DNA of 64,000 nucleotides from NCBI GenBank assembly GCA_033030425.1, contig JAUFSD010000001.1, positions 2,418,001 to 2,482,000 on the forward strand, in the 5' to 3' direction. Each line of letters begins with the position of its first letter. Positions within the stretch are counted from its first letter, which is position 1. A model generated the notes under the pieces. The model saw only the letters and a list, made by a program, of their open reading frames with translations, searched no databases and was not told the origin of the DNA. This stretch comes from Verpa conica. Its lineage: Eukaryota > Ascomycota > Pezizomycetes > Pezizales > Morchellaceae. Shown in pieces: positions 22,166 through 34,570 of the stretch. The position numbers were made by a program, and so were the translations under genes.

Positions 22166-23330
22166 TTACCTAGAAGTAGTGGGGAATAGAGGTGCCTTTG
22201 TAAGAGTTGAGGTCGAGTGCTGACTGGTGCCGTATCTGGTACTATAGGTGCTGAGTGTATGTATAGTAGCCTCCTCAGGCCAATCGGCAACCAATCCAGC
22301 ACAGACGTCCAGAAACAGCTTGTTTCCATGGAAACCGACAATCATGCCCTTGCACGGGAGTATGTATGTCTCAAAGTCCGCCACAAACTTGGCATCAAAG
22401 GCGGGAAAAGAAATGTTGATGCATCGACTCTACAAACGTTAAGATCTGGTGGGGGGGAGGGGGGAGGAGGGAGGGGAGAGGAAGAGGGGAAAAACCTGAA
22501 TTCAAGTTTCCTCCCAATATCAATTCATTTAGTTTTAATTACATCACCACAATTGATTCCCATCTCATGCGTGCTGTAAACGGGTTTACCAATATTTTCC
22601 TCTACTTTAGGATCTTCAGCAAGGGTAGTCCCGGCCATCAGACCCCTTTTTTCTCACCTAACTAGGGGCCTCAAGATACACATGTGAGCTGTTCAAAAAC
22701 AAACGGGAGGGCTGACCCAGTGATGTCGTGGCAATAAGGGGGATTTTTTACCCGGGTAACGAATTGGGCAAGGAGACGTGTATGTAGTCCGGATACAAGA
22801 TACACACAAGGAAATGCCATGAGGGTTCAAAGAGCTGCTTTGGGTCCTGGATGAAAACCATTTTTTATTTTTTATTTTTATAAGTATGAGCCGTGCCTAT
22901 TCTAAACCGCTGCAGCAGAATTTTCTTTGTAACTTAGGCGATTATCTCGGTGAGTATTAGAGCTCGTTTGTTGATTTGCTCAGCTCGTCCAGTAGCCTCC
23001 TCCACGGGTATGTGCGTAGTGGGGCTGTTCTTGGTGAAGCTCAGAATTCCATAATACTCCCCCTCCTCATCAACGGTCGAGAGGATTATCCGCGATCTAG
23101 AATCTTCCTTCCCCGGAACCTCGCCAACGAGGGCTACTCTAGACGAAAAAAATGGATTTAGGTGTGAGATGAGGCCGGGGGGGCACGCGGCTGATCTATG
23201 GATCTGGTAAGGCGTGCAATTTGCTGTTGTGCCGGCCTTACTGCTCAAGCTTCTAGCGGCACGTCAAAGACACGGTTTTCGATGAGGATCAATGCTCATC
23301 GGCATCTTCGCGGTGGACCTATAAAGTGTC
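22166..23330 (-). pseudogene. possible degenerate protein gene, family unknown
   Basis: Several minus-strand stretches read like protein but do not join into one gene. From high to low coordinates: about 23300-23255 gives ILIENRVFDVPLEA and then a TGA, after which the same frame continues for about 30 codons (AVRPAQQQIARLTRSIDQP). About 23135-22934 gives VALVGEVPGKEDSRSRIILS, then VDEEGEYYGILSFTKNSP, ending at TAA. About 22400-22260 gives FVADFETYILPCKGMIVGFHG followed by a hydrophobic LFLDVCAGLVADWP. The IVGFHG..LFLD part weakly recalls the 'VGFxGxxGxxLD' strand of jacalin-type lectins, but this is not enough to assign a family. Either this is a gene decayed by point mutations or the stretches are chance ORFs. 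Confidence 0.25.
22449..22490 (+). other. G-run tract with G-quadruplex potential
   Basis: At least four runs of three or more G within about 40 bases (GGGGGGGAGGGGGGAGGAGG then GAGGGG). Intergenic, plus strand is the G strand. Confidence 0.6.
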
Positions 23331-23503
23331 AGGGGATTCTTCTCAAGAAAAATCCACTACTTATTTTTCGTTACAAAGGAAACGCGACTCGGTACTCGGA
23401 AACGTTAGCGACCTCTCTCTTGGGCCCCTTCCATTGCTTAATATCAGTTTAAAAAGCTTTGACATTACGAATTCTTACAGCCCATTATATTACCTATTAC
23501 AAG

Positions 23504-23683
23504 ATGGCTGAACCAACACAAGGCACTGCCACTGGAATTATCGTCGGGGCTACTATTGGCGTTACAATCTTCTTGATCATCTTGTTGACAGTTTGGCATT
23601 ATTACTCACGTAAGATGCACCGTCCAAAGGGATCCCCTCCTATTGGGAGTGAGAACACTAGTGAGGATGGGAGCGTGGTGTAA
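23504..23683 (+). CDS. short single-pass membrane protein, unknown
   Basis: 59-aa ORF from the ATG at 23504 (reading upstream starts only with TTG). Sequence: a short polar N-terminus (MAEPTQGTATG), one clear membrane helix rich in Gly/Ile/Val with a GATIG-type GxxxG helix-packing motif, a basic stop-transfer segment (YYSRKMHRPKG) and a Ser/Glu tail. The charge pattern predicts N-outside/C-inside. It may be a complete small protein or the last exon of a cell-surface protein whose upstream exons I cannot find. No family recognised. It lies just upstream, same strand, of the MDR oxidoreductase. Confidence 0.4.
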   Translation: MAEPTQGTATGIIVGATIGVTIFLIILLTVWHYYSRKMHRPKGSPPIGSENTSEDGSVV

Positions 23684-24274
23684 TACCAGACATAGGCGAG
23701 AGGAAAGGAGTCGGAAGTGGAGGTGAATCGGGAGAGTAGCTAAGGGGGGGGGGGTAATCGGGGAGAAAAGAGAGTATGATATGATGTTTATGTGATAATG
23801 AGTTTAAAGAATAATGTATATGTATAAAAGTGTAAGATAGGAGAAGGGCGCGCAAACCATGCTTGTTCGATCATTGAGGTATGTTATTTGTAATCCAACA
23901 CCGGGTTTATCCGACTGAATTAGTAACACTTGATAGGGTTCAGCTTTTAATAATTCGGTATTTACGGTTCTAACTCCGGTATGTTATGTATTACAGATCT
24001 TTCTATTAATTTTTGGTACCGGGCTAATAGGTTTGAAATAGGTTTGATTTATTTCATCCCTGCCTAGGAAATGGCGTCACTGCAGAGAAATGATGGGATG
24101 TCGATCAAGTGCCTCATAGAACTGAGAGAGAGTCTATGGGTATAAATCTGTCATTTTCTCAATGGCCAAAATTTCATCATTCAAACAAACAGTTTCAACA
24201 ATCAATTCACCTACTTAATCATTTATATCCACTACTCAATTACTTCTATTTCTTCAATCACTTCTTACAGCACA
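23684..24274. other. gap upstream of the MDR oxidoreductase
   Basis: Contains a G9 run near 23745. The last 150 bases are rich in CA/TC with short CAAT-like words before the oxidoreductase ATG, a plausible core promoter/5' UTR. No gene seen. Confidence 0.45.
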
Positions 24275-25378
24275 ATGTCAAACACCATGAAGGAAGTTAT
24301 CATCTACGGCGAACCTTTCCACGCCAAAATAAAAGAGGTTCCGATCCCGTAAGTCAACCATATATAACACCTGGTGAACATTAAGCTTATAATTCCATCT
24401 AGCGAGCCCTCTGAGGACCAGGTCCTTATCAAGGTCATCGTCACGGGCAGCAACCCCAAAGACTGGAAATACCCAATCTACAATAAAACCCCTATGAACA
24501 GCGGCGACGACATTGCTGGCTACGTCCACAAAGTTGGCTCAGCCGTCACAGAGTTCAAACCGGGAGACCGTGTCGCTGCTTTCCACGTTATGGTCACACC
24601 GAATGGGTCATACGCAGAATATGCCATCGCCCCTGCATACACCACCTTCCACATCCCGAAGCGTACTACTTTTGAAGAAGCTTCTACCATCCCTCTTGCT
24701 GCCATGACAGCTGCCTTGGCCATCTATCAGCAACTACAGTTCCCTCTTCCTTGGCAACCCGCCTCTGGCGGCAAAAAGACCCCTCTTATCATCTATGGTG
24801 GCTCTACTGCGGTTGGTGCGTTTGCATTGAAGTTTGCAAAACTCTCAAACATCCACCCGGTCATCGCTGTTGCTGGCTCTGGAATCGACTTCGTCAAGTC
24901 CCTCAACGCAGCAGACCACATAGTCGACTATCGTAAGGGTAACGTCGTTGCAGATATCAAAGCCGCTCTTGGCAGCGAAAAGTGCTACTACGCATTCGAT
25001 ACTGTCTCTGAGGTAGAAACATTTACGAAACTCGCCGAGGTGCTACAAAATCCCGGTGGTAAGCTCGCGGTGGTCCAGCCTCGCAAGGAGGAGTACAACT
25101 TAATCTCTGGAGAGATCGAGTTGTTCAAGACTTGGGTTGGATCAGTTCATGCAGGAAAGTACCCAGGGGGGACTGGAGAGGGAATAGAAGATCTGGATTT
25201 TGGGTATATATTTTATAGGTATATTTCCCGTCTTCTCGCCGAGGGAAAGTTTGTTGGGCACCCAACGACTGTGGTTGAAGGAGGTTTAGAAGGAGTCGAG
25301 AAGGGCTTGGTTGCTTTGAAGAGTGGAAAGGCGAGTGCGACGAAGTTCGTATATCATGTTGCGGAGGATAAATATTGA
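24275..25378 (+). CDS. MDR-superfamily oxidoreductase (zinc-independent enoyl-reductase/ToxD-like)
   Basis: Two exons, 24275..24348 and 24403..25378, 349 aa; the intron (GTAAGT...CTAG) splits the codon for Pro in VPIPEPS. The N-terminal GroES-like domain reads EVPIPEPSEDQVLIKVIVTGSNPKDWK, then GDDIAGYVHKVGS, FKPGDRVAAF and GSYAEYAIAP. The Rossmann domain has LIIYGGSTAVGAFALKFAKL (nucleotide-binding GxxxxVG) and a later VVDYRKG strand pair. The Cys/His zinc ligands of alcohol dehydrogenases are absent (GSNPKDWK in place of the catalytic Cys), as in quinone reductases and the trans-acting enoyl reductases (LovC/ToxD type). It likely uses NADPH to reduce an activated C=C bond. No polyketide synthase or other biosynthetic gene is nearby, so a secondary-metabolism role is unsupported here. 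Confidence 0.85.
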
Positions 25379-26314
25379 GGGTAATGAGGGGTCTGTGAAA
25401 AACCTACTGTTTACGTCCCGAAAGTGCTTTCTTTGTCAATGAGCTTATGAATAAACGATTATGTTTAATATTGAATAATAGTCCCTCGGGGAGGGGGTTC
25501 TAATCCTTGAGTAGGGTTCGTTGTGTCAATCGATTTATTGATATCATAATGACATGCCATCACTTTTGTGTTCCCTCACGGAGGGCTTTAGCCAGATACG
25601 TACGTGGTATCTAACCATGCATTTTTCCTTAAAGTTTTTACTCTGTAGCCCCAGGGAAGTTTCTCGTAATATTCCATCACTATAGTTAGTGCCAAGAAGG
25701 CAGCTATCCAATTCACAGCAACGAGATATAAAGCATATCTTGGCACTGTATATATGGGAACTTAATGCTGTTTTTTTTGATGTTTCCAATGATTAACATT
25801 TAAGGAACAAGCCAAAACTGAAAAGGAAAGGTGGTAGAGGCAGTAGTTATAAAGGGACTTCTGATAGGGTATGTAGGTACGCTATGCGAGACATAATGCA
25901 AAGCAAGTAGCAAAGATAGATGGGAAAGGAGGGTCAAACAATCTATGTAAACACTAAAAAACATGGTCCATTACAATAAAAGTGTAGAAAACCCCCAGTA
26001 AATGAAGCCCAATATCCACTCTTCCGGCCAACATACTAATTGCTATTCATCCATGGTAGAGAAAAGGAAATAAAAGGTCGGAGCAAAAGTTACAATGAGA
26101 CACAAAGGAATACAAACAAGAAATGAATAAATAAACACGCTACTCCAAATCCATGCATAAAGACAGCGAGAAAGAACATGAATTAGTTACCACCTCCAGA
26201 AACAATACTACCACCCCCCCATTTTTTTCTAACAGAAGGCCCACAAACTATGCCCCACAGTCGTGAACCACTGACTCATCACCACTCCCCTCATCATATA
26301 CCAAAAACTACTTT
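25379..26314. other. convergent gap, 3' flanks
   Basis: 3' flank of the oxidoreductase and of the class V chitin synthase. AT-rich. One 80-codon minus ORF (25544-25789) has no support. No RNA or repeat seen. Confidence 0.5.
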
Positions 26315-29300
26315 TTATAAGTTTCCGCCAAGGATAGCCTCCGTAGCTGCACACAATAAGTTAGTAATAGTAAAGTAATTAAGTGTATAAGAAATATAGA
26401 CATACCAGAATTAATATAAGCCCTCCGGGCATCTAAGCTCATTCCAAACTTCCTCTCTAATTCCGCCTTAATGCTCTTCTTCGTAACGGTCATCAAGTCT
26501 GCAGTCCTCAGAATCTCCCGAATCTCCGCAAGAATAGCGTCATCACTCGGTAACTCAAGAGTTGACATCTCCATTTCTCCATGATTACCGAAGTAGTTTG
26601 ATCCCCGCTGGGACATCATCTCCGAAGGCGCTATGCTCATACGGCTATGGTTGCGTGGCATGGGGATTTCTAATTGTGACATTGGTCTGCTCTGGTAACC
26701 CCATTCAGATTGGGTTGGGGCGTATGACTTAGTAGCATATGAGTAACCAGACGCTTCTGAGCGAGTGTCGTCGTGGCCACGGAGGGTTTGCGCCTCCCAG
26801 AGACCTGCTTGGTAATCTTCCCACTTCTTACGAGGAATACTAGCCGGGTCGAACTTCCCTTCGTCCGAAATGACAATCTTTTGACCCTTTTCACCAGTGA
26901 CGATACGGGTGTTACCCCAGGAGAAATCGTCCATATGCCAGAAAGAGTAGAGTGGAAGTGCAAAACTGAAGACCGGGATCGCAATAACGTAAAAAATCAT
27001 CCACCCAAGCTATATGCCAATTAGTAACAAGATATAAAAAGACATTGTAACTGATTGCACATACCATTTCCCACTTTTTCCTAAGAATGAAAATAATCGC
27101 CTGTAAACCGTAGACTGCAGCAAGCAAGATGAAGGCCATCATAGGTACAACCGAGGTACTGGTAGCAACCTGCACAATGAGGTAGACAATATATGCTAGG
27201 GTGACTGGCTGAATAACAGTACTGAGTAAATCTAAGAAAACAACGAATCTCATTGAGAAACAACAGAAACCACATAATTGCTGCATAGGTATCAATTCCA
27301 TAAGATTGTGCAGGGTAGAATTAATCCATCTACGACGTTGGGACATGAAAATACTCCATGAATCAGGCGCGATTGTCCAGGCATGTGCGTTGAAAATGTA
27401 TTTGGTTCTGTAGTTGCTGTGATGCTTAAGGAGGAGGGTTGTCAGGTAACGATCCTCACCAAGATGCAGAAGATTCTTCATATGCAACGTATCGACGCGA
27501 ATTTCCGAATAAGCTTCGACAACTTCTTTGCTGACGAATAGAGGCTTTCCGCTCTCAGCGGCACGAACTCGGTACATTGAGAAACAACCAGGCAAACAGG
27601 TAACGGATCCAAACAAACTCTCGAATGCTTTAGCAAGATTGTGAGAAATGTAGTACTCATAGACCTGAATCATGGTAATAAACGAGTGTTTAGCGTTGGT
27701 AAGAGCAGTCTCTCCACAAAGGGCAATGATTCTCGTGTCGGCAAGGAAGGCGGCAACCATGCGAGTAGCAGAGTCAGGGGCAACAACTGTGTCGGCATCA
27801 ATCTGGAACAAGAATTCGTAGAAAGTTGGGTTAACACCAATAATGTTTCGGATCTGGTGGTGCATCTCTAACTCCAAAGGACTCATGGGCAAGTTGTAGT
27901 GAACTCTGTTGAGGAACCTCATGAGAACCATCTGAGAATCTCGCTTTCCACGATTACCAGGCTTAGACACTTCCGACGGCTTCCCGACCTTGACAACAAC
28001 GAGGAAAGGTACGATATGGCCTTGGACCTCGAACAATCCCGAATAGACCTTGCCCATGTTGTGCTGCTTCATACCTTCTCCGAGCGACTCGAAGCTCAAT
28101 GGTTCCGGATCAACGTTTTCTGCAACACCAAGAATGTCCAAAACAATGCGGGGAGTAGGCTTATCGTTTCCCTGACCAATAATCATACCGTCGCAAATGA
28201 CAACTAAAAGCTTACGCTTATCATCGTACTTCATCCTGGCAAGAGATTCAATAGCACGGCGGAGAGAGTCTTCATCTTCGGTATAGGCAGGAACCTGACA
28301 CATAACAAACTTGTCGAGATTCTCCGGCATGTTCTTGCGAGTGAATTGAAGCGCAGCAAGAAATTTGAAAAGAATGACTGAAACCATCATACCGGAGATG
28401 GCAAGTAAAAGGTACGTAGCAAATTGACATTGAGGCGAGTTACGAGTGTCGACGTTTCCGACGTAGAAAAGATTGTCAAGACAGACTTTCTGGCGTCTCT
28501 TGAGTTCCGCTGACATTGGTAGCGCATTCCAGTATTTAGTAATATCTTCTCCAGAACGACCTGCAAAGAGGTCTCTGACCGAGTCGTCCATAAAATCAGT
28601 GCTGATGTCTGGAACATCAATCGGGGAACCATCTTCTGGCTCTTCAATCCTTCGCCCACCCTTGTTATAGTCTGTCATATCATAAACGCGGTCTCCAATG
28701 ATGGCAATGTTGTTGCTTGCTGCCCCCATTGATGCAACAGTTTTTGCAGAATATCCAATATTTCCCTTCCTATAGTTGGCCTTGAGCATCAACATCTGTT
28801 CATAAAACCAATCGGGGCGTGAGTCATTTCTAAAGGCCCTGAAATCGTGATATTTAGCGTTCTTGTCGATTGTTCCATCAGCTGTAGCGTTGGTTCCCTG
28901 AAAGTCAAGTGTAACATATGGATTGACTGATCCGGTAATACCATTACACAAGGCTGAGACCTGGACAGGAAATAATGAAGTTGCATCACGACCACCGTAC
29001 GCCACAAGATTTTTCCTAGGAACGAGCGAAGGGAAGTGAGCTGGAACATATGCAGTGAGATCAAAAACAATACCACGGATAGCGATATAAGCCGTATCTT
29101 CGACATGGTTCTTGCCACCATCATGTGATGACAATTCTTGAAGGTTGAAGACGTTTTGCTTGGGGCAAATCAGTTGGGGGAAAAAGACTAGAAGCAGTTA
29201 GTTATCAGTATCTAATCATTGAGACCATTTATGAATCAACTTACTCAAGAAAAAGACAGATACCAAGCACATGAACCAAATCATAAAGTTAATAGCAAGT

Positions 29301-32121
29301 TTCTCTCGCCAAGCGACCTGGATGTCCTTTCGCTTCATACCTCCAACCCAGCGAAGTATAAAGTCCGGAATAAACCATGTAATGGACCATACCAGGAACA
29401 TCCATCTCTTACGCCCACGACTGACTGGTAGCTCTTCAATTTCTTGCTCTCTTGCTGCTGCACCCTTCTCGGCCATTTGCTCCCGAGTGTCGAAGTTCTT
29501 GAACATGTCGCCTGAGTGAAAGGCAGACGCTGCGGCTTCGGATCTCATATCATCGGATTTTGTAAAATATCCCTTTCCAGCTTCACCAGTCCCATAAATA
29601 TGAGTACCCAACCCACCTGAGCTGGGTCCTCCATGGGTGGGAATTAATCTTACCCTAGAATCGGACCCCCCAAACAACCCACCACTTCTAGCAGTCTCAC
29701 CTACAGGTGTCATGGGAGTGCTTCCAGGGTCGTCACCATCAGTCAGGAATCCTGCACCAGAAACGGTCCTCCTAACTCCACTATTTTCACTGATGCGCGC
29801 AATTTCCGTCCAACAGTTCTCACTTAAAAATATGCCTGTAGCGCCTACTCTAGCTTCGTTCATAGGCCAGTTCTTCTCCTCAACTACAAGCTCTGCCTTT
29901 TCCTTTTCGCTGCCAACAATAGTGCTCTCAGGTTCTGCCAAGCCCAAAAATTCTCCAAATGGCAAGAAGACTGAAAAGTCAGCATTGCGTACCCTTTGGG
30001 AAATCTCTGCGATTCCAAATGTCCGGATTTGAGTTCGAACACACTTGGAGTCAAATTGATTGGCGATTCTCCTGTCATTGGGTTTAAGACAAAATACGAA
30101 GTAAGGGTTTGTGTTGGTCCCAGTGAGAGATCTTGTGACGGTGTCTAAGGCACTGACAAATTGAGCTGCTGCACCTTGGTCTGTTGAGGAAGTCGATACA
30201 TCTGCGTCGGCCTTAGAACCTCCGCTTACCGCCCGGATATTTGGTCGATCGCCCTTTTTTCGCATGACACTAGGCACTCGCAATGGCCGGGATGAGATTT
30301 GGCCCTGCATAATTGCGGTCTTCTCGCGGGGATGCTGGATAGTGGTAACGGCCTTGCTAGTGAATAAATCGGTTACGAATTCGCTCGTTGTCCCACGGAA
30401 AAGGTTCATGAGATCTCCGGAGATGACTTCCCCGTTCTCCTCGATGAGGCTAGAAACCGGATAGTCAACCTCTCCTGCGAAATGCTTAATCGTGAAGCTA
30501 TTGGCAGCAGAGAAGCCTGGCATAGTTGAGGAAGCGGTCCCGATAGTGATCGCAGCATTATTCTTGGAGTCGAATCTCTTCTTCAAGCTCTCGAGGAATT
30601 GCACGTCGGTTTTCCCACGTTTTGTTTGGTCATCAAGAATGCTGAGAAGTCCGTTTCCGTGCTTCAGCAACCCTCGAACCGCATCTGAATTGTCAAAATA
30701 ACTTGTTGCTGTAACACCGACTTCCTCGCTCTCGAGCTGCTCAGCTCTTCGGTCGAAAAAGCTTTGGAGACAAAAGTTGTATAAGCTCTCTGTTGCAGCG
30801 TTATTGAGAAGTTGATCTAATGTACTCCCAGTTGATGAGACTTGGGAGAATCCAGGGAAATCAATAATAGAAATGGTGTTGGCAACAGCGTCTTCTACCG
30901 CACATAGCCTCTCATTTGTAGATTCAACAATCCAAGCCACAAGAAGCGAATATAGAGTCCTAGCCAATTCATCTGCATGGGCTCTAGCACCTTTTGCGTC
31001 GAGCATGACAGTAACTCGCTCACGATTCAGCGTCTTTGTCTTATAAGACAAACTACTTTCCATAGCGTCTTGGCTAACACCTAAGAAAGCAGCAATTACG
31101 CCCAGAACATCCTTGTTCTTCACAACAACCACAGCGTCACCTCCCTCCATTGCACCTGAATCTTCCCCTTTGGCCATTGCATGGGAATTTGCAAACTCAA
31201 GCTGACCAATATGAAGAACGGTAGCGAGTATTTGACAAACCTCAGCAATTTCCTGGCGGGGAAACTCCAGCTTCCGCAGAGCAGTCTTAAAGTGGGCAAA
31301 GCCCTCTGCATCGTTAATCCCAACCTTGAGCTGCGTTGGATGACCGAGGTATCTCCATCTCTTTTGCCCTGCACCGTTTCTGATTTCTCCGCTAGTGTGC
31401 CTATTCCCGGAAGCAGCTGTGGAAGTAGTACTCAAGCCCAAGTGAGCTTTCTCAGCATCTGACGTACCAGTAAGTAGGTAGTACAGAATATGGAAATTCC
31501 GCTCTCCTGTCGGCACACCAGCAACACGGGAGCGTTCTAAACGATGATCCAGGAGTTTTCCTCCAATTAGGGTTTGAGAAATGTTGTCATACTGGAGTTC
31601 GAGGAATAGTCCTGCTTTTGAAGCAATAGGTGTGGTAAGAGATTTTGTTGATGTTAGGGAGTCAAAAAGGAAACTGAAAAGAGAAATCTTCTGAGAAAGT
31701 GGAGTTGAGGTGAAAGAGAGAATATGGGACAACAGAAGTGATCTCAATGTTGTCTTCCCTGCACCAGATTCACCGCTGTTATAAAATTAGCTTTGTCAAA
31801 TAAACAAATACCAAGACAAACGGCAATATCTGTCTTTCAACTTATATTTGAGTTTTAGACTTACAGGAACAAAACAGCTTGATTTTCTCCTCTTCCACCC
31901 AAGCGTCTCCACATACGGGCCGCCAATGCCTCAAGCTCCACGCTAGCAGCATCTGGAGAAGTATAAGTGTTCAACGCAACAATTGCATGTGAGCTGATAG
32001 TAGCAGTAGGCAAGGCCAAATGAAAACGGGAGGCCAAATGAGCCGTAATATGAGTGTCGGACTGGAGATGAGCCGGTAGTGAGGGTAGTGACGGCTGGGA
32101 CTGGGGAGTTTGCTGTGCCAT
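26315..32121 (-). CDS. class V chitin synthase with N-terminal myosin motor-like domain (csmA/chsV type)
   Basis: Five exons: complement(26315..26346, 26406..27009, 27065..29187, 29245..31775, 31865..32121), 1848 aa, all GT-AG with matching phases; last exon is only 32 bp. Order: myosin motor-like domain (to about 780) with P-loop GESGAGKTT at about 87-95 restored exactly by splice 1, a diverged switch I ([13 protein letters not shown]) and switch II (DFPGFSQ); two membrane segments near 880-930; a cytochrome-b5-like domain; the chitin synthase 2 domain with DAD at about 1393, GEDR near 1506 and SQRRRW near 1545; several helices; and a DEK-C-like tail ([23 protein letters not shown]) to the end. 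It polymerises UDP-GlcNAc into wall chitin at hyphal tips; the motor part tethers it to actin in Aspergillus CsmA (known). Divergent from the class VI/VII gene at 34571. Confidence 0.93.
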
Positions 32122-34570
32122 GATGGCTAAAGCTTGACTACACAGTCGAGGGGGATGAGAGCCCCCGAGTAAGTGGAGGTATTAAGAAATTAAGTGATGG
32201 CGGTTGTAAACGCCTTACTATTGTTGATGTTGACGATGAGGAAAGAAGATGTTATGGGGTGTAGGAGTAATTAGGGGAAGAGAATAGGGATGACAAGGTC
32301 GCTTCTCGTGGTAGGGTGAAGCCCAAGAAAAACAAACCAAGGAGGAAGTCGTAGTGGTGGTAACGTGGGAGAGGTATAGGATAGAGTAGGTATACAGAAA
32401 AGGAGTAGCAACAACACAGGCAAGAATGCAATGCAAGCGAGCGTGTGAGAAGCAACAACAAACAACAAAAAAAACGAAGGTGATGAAGGTACAATAGAGC
32501 TGTACTCAGTCAAATCTGGAAGCAGCACAGCGAGTGATGCAACTGGATGAGAGGAAGACGAAGGGAAGAGATTCCAAAGCCCACGATCGATAGTAATTAT
32601 GCCCAGATATGATTGTTTTGCCTCGACAGATGGATATTAATTGGTGACACCTTTTGCCCTATTCCGTTTCCTGCCCCTCTAGCTACCCTTTTTTTTCTTC
32701 CCTGGCCACCTAGACGGCTCAATTAATTATGGTTAGTGGGTGAGAGCACCCTCAGAAATTCGCTCTCCCCTGTTATTGTTGACCTCTTCCCCTTCCCGGC
32801 AAAAAACTTGTTACGCTAGTACATGCACCCCTGTTGGTCTCTGGGTCCCTGTCGTCCAGATGGAGTGCTTTTGCCACATCCTCCCGCTTGTTGTTGTCCC
32901 TGTCTGGACCCTTTTGATCAAGAGAGTCAAAAGTTCCATTCCTCCTATCAATAGCAGGATGATCACGATACCTACCCGAACCACCACGCCGTAGCTTCTC
33001 CGAGGCCCTTGAGTAGCTGTGGCACCACTAATACGAGTAGTTCACTCAATTTTTTTCTCCATAGAGCGACCCTTTCTAGCCCGGCAGCGAGCACTATGTA
33101 TGCGAATGTAGGCAGGTCCCAAGACAGGACGTTCGTTGATCAGCACCGAGACTTCCGGTTCCAAAAATAGGGGCACTCTAAGTACTAGTATGAATAATAC
33201 CCTGTCCTACACCCACATCTTTGATCCTTTTTAAAACAAAACAAAAACAAACCTTTCTTTTTCCCGCGGTGCTCTTGGAGGACGATGGACCACCTGGGCA
33301 CGGTCCGGCACTCACATACCCGACCGAAACAGGGGTATTTGCCTGCTTGGGGAAAGCAGATTCGGCCCAGGAGGCCTTCTATTCGTCATGCATTCCCCAA
33401 AACCAAAGTGGCGTTATATTTAGAACAGCAGGTCAGCGCAGGAACTTTTTGAGAAGCTTGGCGACCTGAAGTGTCTTTTTTTGTTTTTTCTTTGCTCTCA
33501 CTTACCTGGGTCTTTTTTCTTTCTGGTTATTTATTTTGATCTTGGTCACTCCCCTCGTAGCTGGGCTGGAATCAGCGTAGTCACGGTACTTTCAAATGGG
33601 GTCATACGCAAAGAAGCTTTCTCTATATAAATAAACACCCAAGAAATAGCTAGTGATTATTCGTTGTCTGGTTGATGAGCCGCGTGCATATTTAGTGAAC
33701 ACAATAATGTCTGATTTGTACAGGGGGAAGGGGAGGGGGGGTTAGTGCGCTCGAGGGCAGTAGAAACGATCGGTTATTCTCTTGACATACGCTAGAAGCT
33801 AATTTTCGAGCAATATGCCACTGGGGCGGGAATGATAGAAGCGGGTTGGAACAAGCGGTTCTTCTACAGAATATCCAAGCGGTGGTTGTTTTGCCCACCA
33901 CTGTATCCATCATATTGCCCGGAAGTAGACCAGGGATAGGAAGAGGAAAAGGCTCAATCAAGACTCCAGAAGAGAGGAAGAGCGAAAGAAAAGAGACGAG
34001 GGATACTCCATTCTTCTAAACACCCTCATTCTCGCAGCATTATTTGTGTTTGTTGATTCTTCCTTTCCGACATTCGTTTCTTCACCCCACCATCTCTCCA
34101 CCCAGCCTGGTCCGTCTTCTGCAGCCCTCGACCACCTTGTTCCTATTTCGGTCTGCTAGAGAAAAGGGGAAAAACGCACCCGTGCTGCTGCTGCATCTTG
34201 CTTGCCGCAGCAACCAAGGACGACCCCAAGGACGACCACCTTCAGCTCCGCTATTAGTTGGCAATCGTGAATATCTTCTTCTCTCCGCCGTATCACATCA
34301 ACAACTCATTCATTCGCTTGGCTCGGAAGCTTATTGGCTTTTTAATCTTTGTTTTTTTCCCTCTCTTTCTTATTTGTTTTGGTCCCCTACCCCCTGGCTG
34401 TGTTGTGATAGCACTGGCAAGACACTGGTGCTTCTCACAAGTTCTACCACGGGAGGCTCCTCTCAATACTGAAGTGATATTTACAGTAAGCTTTCTATTT
34501 ATCCATCATAGCTTGGGATTCTATCTTTAAGATCTGGTTGACTGACATTGGTCTCGATAGCTTCGCCATC
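32122..34570. promoter_or_regulatory. shared 2.45-kb divergent promoter of the chitin synthase pair
   Basis: The only sequence between the two start codons of the class V and class VI/VII chitin synthases. It has no supportable gene; ORFs of 70-140 codons overlap CT-rich tracts. Pyrimidine-rich stretches lie close to each ATG (about 32220-32520 on the minus sense, 34040-34400 on the plus sense), where fungal transcription starts usually fall. A G-rich run is at 33722-33741. The head-to-head order of this pair is conserved in many filamentous ascomycetes. Confidence 0.7.

Larger units (their letters stand above)
20616..23503. other. 2.9-kb gap with a possible decayed gene
   Basis: MFS promoter side at left, then about 1.3 kb of AT-rich sequence with nothing recognisable. 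22.1-23.3 kb carries protein-like stretches on the minus strand (separate pseudogene entry) and a G-run tract at 22449-22490. No tRNA or repeat seen. Confidence 0.45.

Noticed and set aside
24275..25378. Secondary-metabolite cluster suggested by the ToxD-like reductase and nearby MFS transporter
   Set aside because: No polyketide synthase, NRPS, P450 or cluster regulator lies within the window; the neighbours are housekeeping genes.
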